From Alnus glutinosa (Eukaryota > Streptophyta > Magnoliopsida > Fagales > Betulaceae): a stretch of 64,000 nt of DNA. The stretch spans positions 19,091,454-19,155,453 of the forward strand of contig NC_084893.1 in the NCBI RefSeq assembly GCF_958979055.1, given 5' to 3'. The translations under genes were made by a program, and so were the position numbers. How positions within the stretch are numbered: position 1 is the first letter of the stretch; each line of letters starts with the position of its first letter. The notes beneath the pieces were generated by a model, which worked only from the letters and a program-made list of their open reading frames with translations, did no database searches and was not told the origin of the DNA. Below, piece after piece: positions 47,349 to 57,589 of the stretch.

Positions 47349-47502
47349 TGATGTCCTGTGTATCAGTGCTCGATTATGCTTAATAAGTATTTTGAGAAAA
47401 TGAAATGGATCCTCTATTTTCTTCTTTTCAAGAATATAAAAATTGAGAAATGAATGCAGAGAATTCGTTTCCACTATAGTCCAAAATAATATATGTGATT
47501 TA

Positions 47503-47535
47503 GGCCCCGTTTGGCAATCCCTCCCTGCCTCCTTT

Positions 47536-47575
<40 letters not shown>

Positions 47576-47840
47576 TCACATCAACAATTTTTTATTACTA
47601 TTTAAAAAAAAAAAAAAACAAAAACAAAAACACTACAATACATTTTTTTTTTCTTTACTTTTTCATATAAATTATTTCTACTTTATATCACATCAATCAC
47701 CTTTTACAATCATTCAAAAATAAATAAATAAATTCTCTCGTAAAAGCACTAATAGCAGATACCCTATAAGTGGTTCACTTCCTTAAATATATGAAAATTT
47801 TCAAAAAAAACTATAAAATAGCTATCGTAGAGTGTATTTG

Positions 47841-47872
<32 letters not shown>

Positions 47873-47965
47873 TAGTTTGATTCTCTAAATTTTTTTTTCA
47901 ATTAAAAAAATGATTGAGTGTCTGCTACTAATTCTCTAAATGAAAGGTTACCAAACAGAACCTAA
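47503..47965. mobile_element. MITE with GGCCCCGTTTGG termini, about 460 bp
   Basis: Begins GGCCCCGTTTGGCAATCC and ends with the inverse GGTTACCAAACAGAACC, a common plant non-autonomous TIR pattern. Direct repeats ATATGTGATTTA lie at 47491-47502 and 47966-47977. The interior has long poly-T, poly-A and (A)n runs and no gene. The class (hAT or Harbinger) is undecided, because the 12-bp flanking repeat is longer than either usually makes. Confidence 0.65.
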
Positions 47966-47977
47966 ATATGTGATTTA

Positions 47978-48326
47978 GACTTAAACAATTTTACTCTTAG
48001 GACTTAGACAAACAACATTTTATGATCTGACGAGTTACAATTGTAGCGAATGAAATGTCAGTGATGCAGTAAGGTGAAGAACTTATGAGAACTTATGATT
48101 AGACAAGACAAAGCCATTAATATATTATATATGTCTACCATCAACAATGCAACAAGTGCTAAAATGCCAGCGCCATCGAAAACACAACTGAGAAACTCAA
48201 TAATAAATCCTAGCAGAACGACAAGTTGTAAGTAAAAGCCACCGACTCATCTTAGTATTTTATGCTATTTTGACGGCTGCATAATTGGAGCGATCGATGG
48301 ACCAACTAGTCTACACATTTATTTAT
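47978..48326 (+). promoter_or_regulatory. Distal upstream region of UGT copy 2
   Basis: From about 48108 it aligns with the region upstream of UGT copy 1. One diverged 73-bp unit lies at about 48113-48174, then AATAATAAATCCTAGCAGAA and on to GATGGACCAACTAGTCTAC. It ends in the 9-bp TTTATTTAT (48318-48326), target duplication of the MITE. The remaining promoter is 7.3 kb away, at 55605. 47978-48107 has no visible counterpart in this window. Confidence 0.75.
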
Positions 48327-48440
48327 GGGAAATGCTAGAGTTCCCACCCCTATCCCATTCCCATCCCACTAACCTTAAGTGATTTTAATTTTTTATTTAA
48401 TAAATTTATTTTCAGATTTTTGCACTTAGGGGTGGTGGAA

Positions 48441-48512
48441 GGGTAATTCTACCCGGCGCTCCAGAGTCCCTCCCATGTCCCTCCCCATCTGACGTGGCAG
48501 AGTCCACGTCAG
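48441..48512 (+). repeat. Left TIR of MULE-3
   Basis: 72 bp, matches the reverse complement of 55478-55549 at 70 positions by hand. It includes the palindromic GACGTGGCAGAGTCCACGTC at 48491-48510. Confidence 0.95.
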
Positions 48513-48874
48513 ACCCTAAAAAAAAAAAAAAAAAAAAAAAAAATTCAAAACCAAGTTAAACACGGAACATCTACCATATTCTCCCAAAAGCTTTTCCCCC
48601 CAAAACTTTCCCTCCTCCCTCCTCCCTTCTCCCTCCTTCCATCTCCTCCCTCCACGGCACTGATCGCCACCACCAACTGCCACAAGAACCGCTGCCAGTA
48701 GCATCCATCTCCATCTCGATCTACCGTACCATTCTGAAGAGCCAAAAGAGGTAAGGTTTTCCTTCTTTCCTCTTTTTTTTTTTTTTTTTTGTTATTTTTC
48801 TAGAATCTTAGTTTCATTGTTCTAAATCTTGTGGGTCTGAATCTCTAATCCCTCAAACCCCTTATAGTTTGCTT

Positions 48875-48912
<38 letters not shown>

Positions 48913-49196
48913 TCAAAATTTGTAAAAATTGGGGTATTCCTTTCAGTGTTATGGATTTGAATGGCTGAAGGGGCTGCACTAGTGGCTAGGCAGTTGGGTT
49001 TGTAAACCTCAAAAAACATATGTTTCTACTTTTTGGCTCCTAGCCAAGCTCCAATCGTACATCCTTCTCTCTTCCTCAGTTGACAAAATTGCGTATGATT
49101 CCTATCAATTTTTCAGATTGGTGAGAATTGCTTTCCCTCTAGATGGCTTTTTTTTTGAAAAAAAAAAAAAGAGAGAACATAAAATGTTTTGACAAT

Positions 49197-49290
49197 TATT
49201 GACTTTTAGAAGTTCCAGTTTCTCGTCGAGTTCTTCTTCATTTAATCCCTGATTCCTCAATTGTTCAACCTTGCTTTTGTATGCAATTGT
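49197..49290 (-). other. Exon-like helical segment of unknown origin in MULE-3
   Basis: Minus-strand reading VTIAYKSKVEQLRNQGLNEE and on to LDEKLELLK, preceded by an acceptor-like TTATCCAG and followed by AAAAGTCAA. The charged amphipathic character and splice-type borders suggest another captured exon, but I do not recognise the gene. It could also be chance. Confidence 0.3.
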
Positions 49291-49590
49291 AACCTGGATA
49301 ATCAAAATCAATGAGAGGGAGAGAAAGGAATATCAATTTGCATAGCCAATAACTAAATAAAACGTGAGTTTAACCTAAAACTATGTAAGTTGTCCTTGAG
49401 TTGTGACCTGCTCAAAAGAACATTCTCTCTATAGTCCAAGTCTACCATAGTGATCCGCATATGTTATTGCTGCATTCTAAATTGAATTTTATCAATCAAA
49501 TGCATCATGAGCAGTAAGATCTTAAAACCCAACTGTATATATATAAACATCATATTAACTAATTAGATGTTTTCGTGCAATAACTCATAG

Positions 49591-49792
49591 ATGGACTTGC
49601 CGCCATTGGTCTTGGGGAATGAATGCGAATATGATGATCCGTTGACACAACTTCCAATTGATGATGGTTTGCCCCTCGAAATTGACCCTCAAAATGGTAT
49701 GTTAGTCATTTCATTCTTCCTTTAATTTTGCTTCAAATATTTTGTGAATGTTATTATTCATAGTTGTTACCCCTGAACTTTTTTTAATTTTT

Positions 49793-49844
<52 letters not shown>

Positions 49845-52066
49845 CTGGAAATGAAACTGTATGTGACGTAGAGTCGGAAGATAATGATGACAATTGCAAG
49901 TTTGATTTGAAGCTCATAGATGGAGTTGAAAAGTTGGAGGAACCTAAAGAAGGAATGATATTTAACTCTTTAGATGAACTTGCTTCTCATTATAGGACAT
50001 ATGCGAAGCAACAAGGTTTTGGGGTGGTACAAAAGAATAAAAAAAAGAATGCAAGTGGGTATACACATTACATCACCCTATCATGTGCTCGCCAAGGCAA
50101 TAGAAAACCTAGCTCAAGTAAGCCTGTTCAAACAAGTAGAACAGGGTGTAAGGCCAATTTGAATGCAAAGTTAATTGAGGCAAAGTGGTATGTGACCAGT
50201 ATATGTACTAACCATAATCATGATTTAAGCCCAAGCAAAGCTAGATATTTTAAATCCCATAAGAACTTGGATTCTCATGTGAAGAGAAAGCTTTTGATAA
50301 ATGATAGAGCTGGAATAACAATGAGTAAAAGTTTTAACTCGCTAGCAGTTGAAGCGGGTGGGTATGAGCATCTTCAATTTGGAGAAAAAGATTGCCGCAA
50401 TTTTATTGCTAAGTCAAGGCATCTTCGGCTTGGCACAGGAGGTGCTGAAGCTCTTTGTGACTATTTCAAAAGGATGCAAGCAATAAATAATGATTTCTAC
50501 TTTGCCATAGATTTTGATGATGATTGTAGGTTGAAAAATGTGTTTTGGGCTGATGCACGAAGTAGGGCATCGTATGAAGACTTCGGGGATGTTGTTACAT
50601 TTGATACGACGTATTTGACTAATAGATATGAAATGCCATTTGCTCCTTTTGTGGGAGTTAATCATCATGGTCAATCAATACTTTTTGGGGCGGCATTAAT
50701 ATCAAGTGAAGATACAAAGACATTTGTATGGTTGTTTGAAACATGGTTGAACTGCATGAATGGACGATCGCCAAATGCAATTATAACAGATCAAGATAGG
50801 GCCATGAAAAATGCAATTCATAAAGTTTTTCCAAATACCCGGCATAGATTTTGTTTGTGGCACATATTGAAAAAACTTCCAGAAAAATTTGGATCACATT
50901 CACAGTACCATGCCATTAAGAGTACCATACGAAGTTGTGTGTATGAATCTCAGACATGCGATGAGTTTGATGCAAGTTGGCAAAATCTACTTGATTGTTA
51001 TAATCTAGGGGATAATGCATGGCTGCGTGGGTTATATAGTGAGCGTACTTTTTGGGTGCCAGCATATCTTAAAGGTGTATTTTGGGCTGAAATGACTACC
51101 ACGCAACGGAGTGAAAGCATGAATGCTTTCTTTGATGGTTATGTACACTCGTCAACCACATTGAAGGAATTTGTAGATCAATATGATAATGCTTTGCGTA
51201 AAAAGGTTGAGAATGAGAATGTTGCTGATTTTGTTTCTTTTAATGAGATGGTTGCATGTTTAAGAAGGTTTTATTTTGAGAAGAAATTTCAACAAATTTA
51301 TACCATAGCAAAGTATAAAGAAGTACAAGAAGAGATTAAAGAGGTGATGTATTGTAGTAGTTCTCTTATCAAAAGAGAAGGTGCAATGTGTACCTATCAA
51401 GTGACTGAACAGGTACAAATTAATGATGCGTACACAAAAATAGTATGCTTTATTGTATACTATAATGAATCTTCATGTGAAGTGAATTGCAGTTGCTGCT
51501 TGTTTGAATCAAGAGGAATTTTGTGCAAACATGTCATATCTGTACTGACTAGAGTTGGAGTTACATCGTTGCCAGAGAAATATTTCCTTAACCGATGGAG
51601 GAAAGACTTGAAGCGAAAATATAAATTTATCAACAGTAGTTATGATCCCTTGAATGGCAACCCTAGTGCAGAAAGATATTTTGACTTGTGCAAAGATATG
51701 CACATTTTAGCAGAAATTGCCTCAAATAGTGTGGACAGTTACATGAAACTGAAAAATCAAGTTCATATGTTAACAAAGCAATACAGTGATTCGGTTTGCG
51801 AACATAGTCCACCTTCCCAAGCACTTCGTAGTGGATCTACTACTTGTAATTTGTCCATTGATATTGATGGTACGACAGTAGAAAGTAATAAGGTGCGTAG
51901 CCCTCTTGTGGTTCGAAGTAGAGGAAAGCCACCATCAGCAAGGAAGATGTCTGAAGTAGAGAAAGCGGTGGGGAAGAAGACGATAAGAGAAAGAAAAAAT
52001 CAAGCAAATGACACAAATGACAAACAAAGCAAAAAAAAGAAGGTTGCTTCTATTCCTTATGTTTAA
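49591..52066 (+). CDS. FAR1-like Mutator transposase, intact (MULE-3)
   Basis: Spliced gene of about 775 residues: exon 1 49591-49696 (MDLPPLVLGNECEYDDPLTQ...), a phase-1 intron 49697-49844 containing the (TA)n run, and exon 2 from 49845. The N-terminal FAR1-type DNA-binding region (about 49960-50270) has Cys, Cys and HNH zinc ligands. The MULE transposase domain (about 50580-51200) contains TFDTTYLTNRYEMPF, AIITDQDRAMKNAI and TTTQRSESMNAFF, giving candidate DDE acids. The SWIM zinc finger CSCCLFESRGILCKH is near 51490-51535. A basic tail near 51900-52050 could be a nuclear signal. It would bind the element's TIRs and catalyse cut-and-paste in the nucleus. A start inside the TA repeat was rejected because it would translate the intron. 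The stop at 52064-52066 may be bypassed by splicing AAG|GT at 52042 to exons at about 52276-52386 and 52484-52542. Confidence 0.92.
49799..49843. repeat. (TA)n microsatellite in the transposase intron
   Basis: About 22 TA units ending in the intron acceptor ATAG (49841-49844). Confidence 0.97.
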
Positions 52067-52303
52067 TTATGCTTGTTTGAATATTTTTTAAATGCTTTTA
52101 CTAACAAGTTTGTATTGTTTTATTAATGGAAGACTTCTCAAGGAAATGTTATTGTGGACACAAATGACAAACAAAGCAAAAAAAAGAAGGTTGCTTCTAT
52201 TCCTTATGTTTAATTATGCTTGTTTGAATATTTTTTAAATGCTTTTACTAACAAGTTTGTATTGTTTTATTAATGGAAGACTTCCCAAGGAAATGTTATT
52301 GTG
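52010..52303 (+). repeat. 147-bp tandem duplication at the 3' end of the MULE-3 transposase
   Basis: Units 52010-52156 and 52157-52303 are nearly identical (one visible difference, TCTCAAGG/TCCCAAGG). Each holds the last 17 codons plus stop and the following intron-like DNA. A third partial start, GACACAAATGA, lies at 52304. MULE-2 has an equivalent undivided exon, so the duplication is specific to this copy and recent. Confidence 0.95.
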
Positions 52304-52880
52304 GACACAAATGAAGCTTTGTTGCCTCTTGTTATTGATATTCAACATGACAATGTAATTGGAACTCAAAATAGTGTAATTACTCAGGTATTACAAAAGA
52401 AAACACGAGCTTCATATGATAACCGATGAATTGTATAAACAAATGTCGATATTATCTATAATGTCTTTGTCATAATTTGCAGACAATCTCAAATCCTGCA
52501 GAATCAGGTTATGACACGTGCCAATCAAAGTTGATTTTCTAGTTGTCACTTTTGGTAAGTATGTTGTTTAAATTGAGAGTTTATTATACTTAATAGCACT
52601 ATGTAGATTGTCTTTTCTTTCTTTCTTGGTGTCACATATTCTACTATGTTTTGATTGTGAGTGGGAATTTGTTTTTCACATATTCTAACTATATTAGACT
52701 AACATTTGTACTGTGCGTGATGCTAGGTTCTCTAGAAATTTCTTTGCATGATCGTAGACTGCATCTTCCCATTTAATAGCTCTGCAATCAACTTAGCAAA
52801 AAATATTGCTCTCTTTTATACAATTTTTTTTTTTTTTTTTTTTGGGTACAGATTATCTTATTTGCTGCTACTAAATGAAG

Positions 52881-52982
52881 ATGAGTGATCCATCCTACAA
52901 CACATGCTCAGGAAAAAGTGTTGTCAATGACAGAACTCCATTGTGCTTTTGCGAAATTACATCTGGACTTTTTTGTTGTTAA
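52881..52982 (+). CDS. Small 33-codon frame downstream of the transposase, doubtful
   Basis: Reads MSDPSYNTCSGKSVVNDRTP and ends LCFCEITSGLFCC. The TPLCFC start recalls GRF-type zinc fingers, which begin with CxC, but the rest of that motif is missing, so this is at most a first exon or a remnant. It has no counterpart that I could find in MULE-2. Confidence 0.2.
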   Translation: MSDPSYNTCSGKSVVNDRTPLCFCEITSGLFCC

Positions 52983-54152
52983 GCTTTTTTGTACATGATT
53001 TGATTATCTAAAATTGTCTAATGTATGAAAAGGATCATTGTAATATTTATCTTTTTAGTACAAGATTTTACTTAGTCTTTTTTATTATTATTTACCTTTT
53101 ATGATTGGTAGTTAAACACAACCAACATCTTTATATGGGAGAATTCTCTGGTTTGTCTAAAGAAGCACCATGCATATTTCTATCATTTCCACAATATTTT
53201 GTGTATAATTCCTTTGTTAGTTCGTGTTTTCTTCACTCTTATAAATTAATGTAGATTTCAAAAAACCTTTGAAAAGTGCAGGTTCAAATGAAAACAATGG
53301 CGTAATTAGCATGGGTTACAAGCCAGTTTTTGGTAAATATCATGCCTTTTTTCTTCAGCATGCCACAAGTCTTCAAAACAGGCTAATTTTTAAACGTGCA
53401 TATTGTCGTGACTGCCAAAAAAAATTGTAACATAGGTCCTGGTTTTGGTTGAAAATGGAGAAACATGTTGGTTTTGGCCACTTTTATTTTGGTCTTTGGC
53501 CACTTTTATTTTGGTCTTTGGGAGAATGGCTCCCTTAGGAGATGTCTATTCTATGCCATTGTGGGTTAAACTTAAGACCTAACTTTTATTAAAGGGAAAG
53601 AGGTATCACTTAGTCAAAACATGTCAAGTGTATAGAAGAATGATTTCCACAAGCTATTATGTGACATATATTGTTTTGGATAACCTTAGAAACAACCCCT
53701 CTCATCACATTATCAAAAGAAAAACTTTTAATATAACTATTCTCAAAAACCTCTAATATAAGTCTACCAAAAAAAAAAAAAAAACTCCTGAACATGTAGA
53801 AAAAAGGAAAGTCCCTCAAATATAACTTTCAAATAGATGTTACATGAAAATTTACAAACCAACCTCAATACAGACCACTTTAGGAACAAAATTACATAAA
53901 AAAAAATTCCACAGAACAGCAAAATATGAATTAAACATACATTCGTTTATAGGAATGTGAATTAAATATGAATTAAACACAAACGGACTGACAAAACTAT
54001 TTCACTGAAAAAGCCCAAATACATGCAGAATGAGACAGATGCTATAGAAAGACGGAAAAAAAAAAAAAAAAAAAAAAAACCCAATTCAAATTGAAACTCA
54101 AAAACAGTGTCGAGGCTCCTGCTGTCAGTAAGCAAGTCCTCTTATGAAGAAC

Positions 54153-54366
54153 TTAATCACTGTCTTCATCAGCATCTGCATATAAAGGATCAAGATAAAG
54201 TTATGGTACTGGGATAACAGCTTAAAAAGGTGCAACTAAAAGACTAAATCTGTCACAGGGATGATACAGTCATATAAGGAGAATATGTTTGAGGTACCTG
54301 GATCAACAATGGTAAGGCAGGACACACGAAAATACTTTCCAAATGCTGTCCCCAGATCAACATTGT
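54153..54366 (-). pseudogene. Captured ribosomal protein eL30 gene fragment in MULE-3
   Basis: The minus-strand exon 54298-54366 (69 nt) lies between an acceptor CTTCCAG and a donor CCAG|GTACC. It reads [17 protein letters not shown] and then TIVDP, the highly conserved C-terminal part of large-subunit ribosomal protein eL30 (RPL30), an RNA-binding protein of the 60S subunit. Splicing in phase to 54153-54175 after ATATGCAG would give a short acidic end DADEDSD and a stop, unlike the usual eL30 C-terminus. The N-terminal two thirds are absent. Introns are kept, so capture was from genomic DNA. The fragment points opposite to the transposase. TGC for Cys is replaced by TTT (Phe) in GTACGK relative to the usual family sequence. 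Confidence 0.82.
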
Positions 54367-55439
54367 CTGGAAGCACAAAAAAGCCACAATGGAAAAATGC
54401 AAAAATATTAAAAGATCAAGTACCATAATCATCATATAATCCATTTAGGCTTAACGAATTTACAAAGGAAGTCAGCAACCAACAAAGAAACATTATAAAA
54501 AATAAAAAGAAAAGAAGCTAATTGAATATGGTTCTTCTCCTCCTCTGATTCTCATACAAACTGACTAGCATCCTAAAATCCCAAATGTCCTTAATTTTGT
54601 AATAGATTAGTAGGCATAAATAGCTTGAGACTTGAATAAAAATAATCATACCATTTTCTTTTCTAATAAAAATAAAGGGAATTAAAACTTTTATAACCAA
54701 ACTCATCACAGTACAACCACTCAAGTAAAAACTGGATGAAGTTCCCAAACAACCCATCAACAACAACAAACACATTCCCAAATCAGGAAAAAACAACTCA
54801 ACAAATACAACAGAAGCACAAATCCTACAACGAGGAAACCAACTCAAACAACCCACCGAAAGCTAACCGAGATGGGAGAACATTTGGAGATGGAGAAAAC
54901 CTTACAGTGGAAAACGGTGCTTGTAGCGGCGATGGAGATGGACGTCGCTGGTGGCGGTGGTCGACGGTGCTTGTGGGTGGCGCAGTGGCGGATCAAGCAA
55001 CTCAAAAAACCAAATAAAAAAACAACTCAAAAAACCAGATCTAAAAGCTCAAAAACCAGATCTGTATGAAGAAGAGAAAATCGAAAGGAAAATCGAAACC
55101 TTAAGATGGATGGGTCGTCGGAGTCCTCTGCTGTGGTGGTGATTCGGCTTGGCTCGTCGGCGGTGGTGGTAGCTCGGCTGGGATCGTCATGGCGGAACGG
55201 TCGATGGATCGTTGGAGCTATACGTTCGATCTTCGGAGCTTGACGGTGGATGGAGGCCGGAAATGGACGAACCGGGGTTCGGTGGCGGTGGTAGCTGGTG
55301 GTCGACGGTGCTCAGCAGGTGGGTGGCTGTCGATGGGGTGGAGGGAGGGAGGGAGGGAGGAGGGAAAGAGGGAAAGCTTTTTGGGGCAAAAATCTTTTGA
55401 GAGAAATTGAAATGGAGTTTGTATAAACGCAGGTTTAAA

Positions 55440-55471
<32 letters not shown>

Positions 55472-55477
55472 AAGGAC

Positions 55478-55549
55478 CTGACGTGGACTCTGCCACGTCA
55501 GATGGGGAGGGACATGGGAGGGACGCTGGAGCGCCGGGTAGAATTACTC
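55478..55549 (-). repeat. Right TIR of MULE-3
   Basis: Inverse of 48441-48512 with two mismatches. Bordered inside by poly-T and poly-A runs at 55440-55473. Confidence 0.95.
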
Positions 55550-55604
55550 GTGGTGGAATGGGAGTGGGATAGGGGTTGGAACACTAGCATTTCTCTTTAT
55601 TTAT

Positions 55605-55778
55605 TTCATTCTTGCAGTGATGGACCAAACCCACGTTCGCTTTGGTCCTTGATCAACGGGTCAACCGTGTACTTCACCTAATCAGCCTTGACCAACCGAC
55701 CATCTAGCTATAAGATAAATCTTCTTCGTTGAACCTCTCACACATACACACAAAACTAAAACTGAAGCAGAAGCAGCT
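55605..55778 (+). promoter_or_regulatory. Core promoter and leader of UGT copy 2
   Basis: Aligns with 800-977. TATA-like CTATAAGATA at 55708-55717, about 70 bp before the ATG. TTGACC cores are at 55689 and nearby. All DNA more than about 105 bp upstream of the TATA box is now transposon DNA (right end of MITE plus MULE-3), and the native distal region is 7.3 kb away. Confidence 0.6.
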
Positions 55779-57190
55779 ATGGAATTGGAGGAGGCTATAG
55801 TTATGTACCCAACACCAGCAATAGGCCACCTGATCTCCATGGTAGAGCTTGCCAAACTAATACTCACCCACCAGCCTTCACTCATCGTACACATACTCAT
55901 CGCCCCGCAACCTTACAACGCTGGTTCCACCGCTCCGTACATAGCCGCCGTCTCTTCTACCACCCCCTCCATCACCTTTCACAATCTCCCCAACGTTATT
56001 CTCCCTCTCACCTCCTCCCCCAACCATGAAACGCTTACCTTTGAGCTCCTCCGCCTCAACAACCCAAATCTCCACCAATCTCTCCTGTCCATCTCCAAAA
56101 GCTACACCGTCCGCGCGCTCATCATGGACTGCTTCTGCTCTCATGCTCTCTCTGTTGCAGACAACCTCAGCATTCCTGGCTACTACTTTTTCACTTCCGG
56201 TGCCGGCTGTCTCGCTTACTTCCTGTATCTCCCCACCATGCACAGAAGTTCGACAAAAAGCTTCAAATACCTTAACACCCTTCTTGACATTCCTGGCATA
56301 CCCCCAATACCATCCTCGGATTCACCGAAACCGTTACTTGACCGTAACAATGACGCCTACAAATGCTTTCTCGACTGCTCGTTTAGCTTTATCAAATCGG
56401 CAGGAATAATCGTCAACACTTTCGAATCGCTGGAGCCAAGAGTTATCAAAGCAATATCAGATGGGCTATGCGTACCAGACGGTCCAACGCCGCCTATTTT
56501 TTGCATAGGACCACTCATAGCTAGTAGTAACGAAAGAGATGAGGCCGCGCCGGAGTGCTTAAGGTGGCTCGACTGCGAAGCGTAGTGTTTTTATGTTTTG
56601 GAAGCTTGGGGTTGTTCTCGAGGGAACAGTTGAAGGAGATATCAATAGGGCTGGAAAGGAGTGGCTTAAGGTTCTTGTGGGTGGTGCGCAATCCGCCGAC
56701 TCTGGGCCATAGCTTGGCCGTCACGGCACAACCTGAGCCGGACTTGGATCTGTTGCTTCCGGAGGGTTTCTTGGAGCGGACAAAAGAGAGAGGCCTGGTA
56801 GTGAAGTCTTGGGTTCCACAGGTGGCCGTGTTGAACCACGAATCGGTCGGTGGGTTTGTGACTCATTGCGGGTGGAACTCGGTGCTGGAAGCGTTGCGTG
56901 CGAAGGTGCCGATGGTGGCTTGGCCGCTGTATTCTGAGCAAAGGTTGAATAGGGTGGTGTTGGTTGAAGAAATAAGAATTGCTTTGCCAATGAAGGAGTC
57001 GGAGAATGGGTTTGTGAATGCGGCCGAGGTGGAGAAGCGAGTTAGAGAGTTAATGGAGTCGGAAGAAGGTAAGTCGATCAGGGAGAGAATCGTGTGGATG
57101 AAAAATGAAGCCAAGGCTGCTCTCAGTGATCAGAGTGGATCGTCTCGGATGGCATTAGCCAAACTCTGTCAGTCGTGGAAGCTGTGTTAA
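55779..57190 (+). pseudogene. UDP-glycosyltransferase, UGT88 family, copy 2, frameshifted
   Basis: Tandem duplicate of the gene at 978-2396, about 97% identical by eye. The first frame (55779-56585) gives 268 residues with catalytic His17 and Asp117 (IMDCF) and then stops. Relative to copy 1, ten bases are missing at about 56571-56573 (GACTTGCAGCCCAGCCGAAG reduced to GACTGCGAAG), which shifts the frame just before the sugar-donor domain. The PSPG box ([10 protein letters not shown]...THCGWNS...EQ) is complete but in another frame at about 56812-56943. It also has Val for Ala after the PSPG Trp. The gene should not give active enzyme unless the deletion is an assembly error or polymorphic. A separate gene starting at the internal ATG 56555 is unlikely, because it would lack the acceptor domain. 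Confidence 0.88.
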
Positions 57191-57589
57191 TGGATTGTAT
57201 TTGTTTTAGAGCCAACGGTACGGCACATTGGTGTACGTTTGATATAACAAGCAGTCTTGTAACAAGTAGTTATATATGCTTGTTTTATTTATGTTCGCCT
57301 GCTGTAACAAGCAGTCTAGCTTGTAAGTTATGAATACTGCTGAACGGCACATGGATGGCCTACCTTTTCTTTTGATGTGTATTAATCGCACTTATGCGTG
57401 CATTATTTTTCTTTGAAGTAAATGGCCAAATTGATAAGGTTATGGTTACCTTTGTCAAAAATCCTCTCTTACCAACCGATTGTGTCCTATGTCCTCTTCT
57501 TAAACGACATAGTGGGAGAAAGAGAGAGAGAGAGAGAGAGAGAAATAGGTTCTCTTCCGAAGGAGCGCGACGTACGTAGTTGAATTATA
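57191..57589 (+). other. 3' flank of UGT copy 2
   Basis: Aligns with 2397-2483 plus 32101-32394. The uninterrupted site AAGTAGTTATATATGCTTG near 57265-57285 is the empty site for LINE-1 and MULE-1. A (GA)n run at about 57519-57543 is longer than in copy 1. Confidence 0.85.

Larger units (their letters stand above)
48441..55549 (+). mobile_element. 7.1-kb MULE with intact transposase, possibly autonomous (MULE-3)
   Basis: TIRs of 72 bp at 48441-48512 (GGGTAATTCTACCCGGCGC...) and 55478-55549 differ at two positions, and looser inverted similarity goes on for another 150-200 bp. The 9-bp target duplication GTGGTGGAA lies at 48432-48440 and 55550-55558. Contents: transposase gene 49591-52066 with possible extra 3' exons, a 147-bp tandem duplication over its 3' end, and an eL30 gene fragment on the minus strand. 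48520-49190 (TIR-proximal, CT- then T-rich) and 52983-54150 show no recognised gene. GA-rich or GGTGGC-rich subterminal DNA lies at 54870-55380. Confidence 0.93.
48327..55595. mobile_element. 151-bp MULE-type MITE split by MULE-3
   Basis: Left part 48327-48440, right part 55559-55595. Inverted termini are GGGAAATGCTAGAGTTCC and GGAACACTAGCATTTCTC. The 9-bp target duplication TTTATTTAT lies at 48318-48326 and 55596-55604. UGT copy 1 has the empty site at about 791-799. The terminal sequence resembles MULE-2 (GGGAAATGCTGG), so this may be a deletion derivative of a related MULE. Confidence 0.92.

Noticed and set aside
49748-49844. Transposase start at 49748 with a long IYIYIY stretch
   Set aside because: That stretch is the (TA)n part of an intron. 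Exon 1 at 49591 joins in phase to 49845.
56555-57190. Independent gene of 211 codons
   Set aside because: It is the out-of-frame second half of UGT copy 2 after the 10-bp deletion. It has no promoter and no N-terminal domain of its own.
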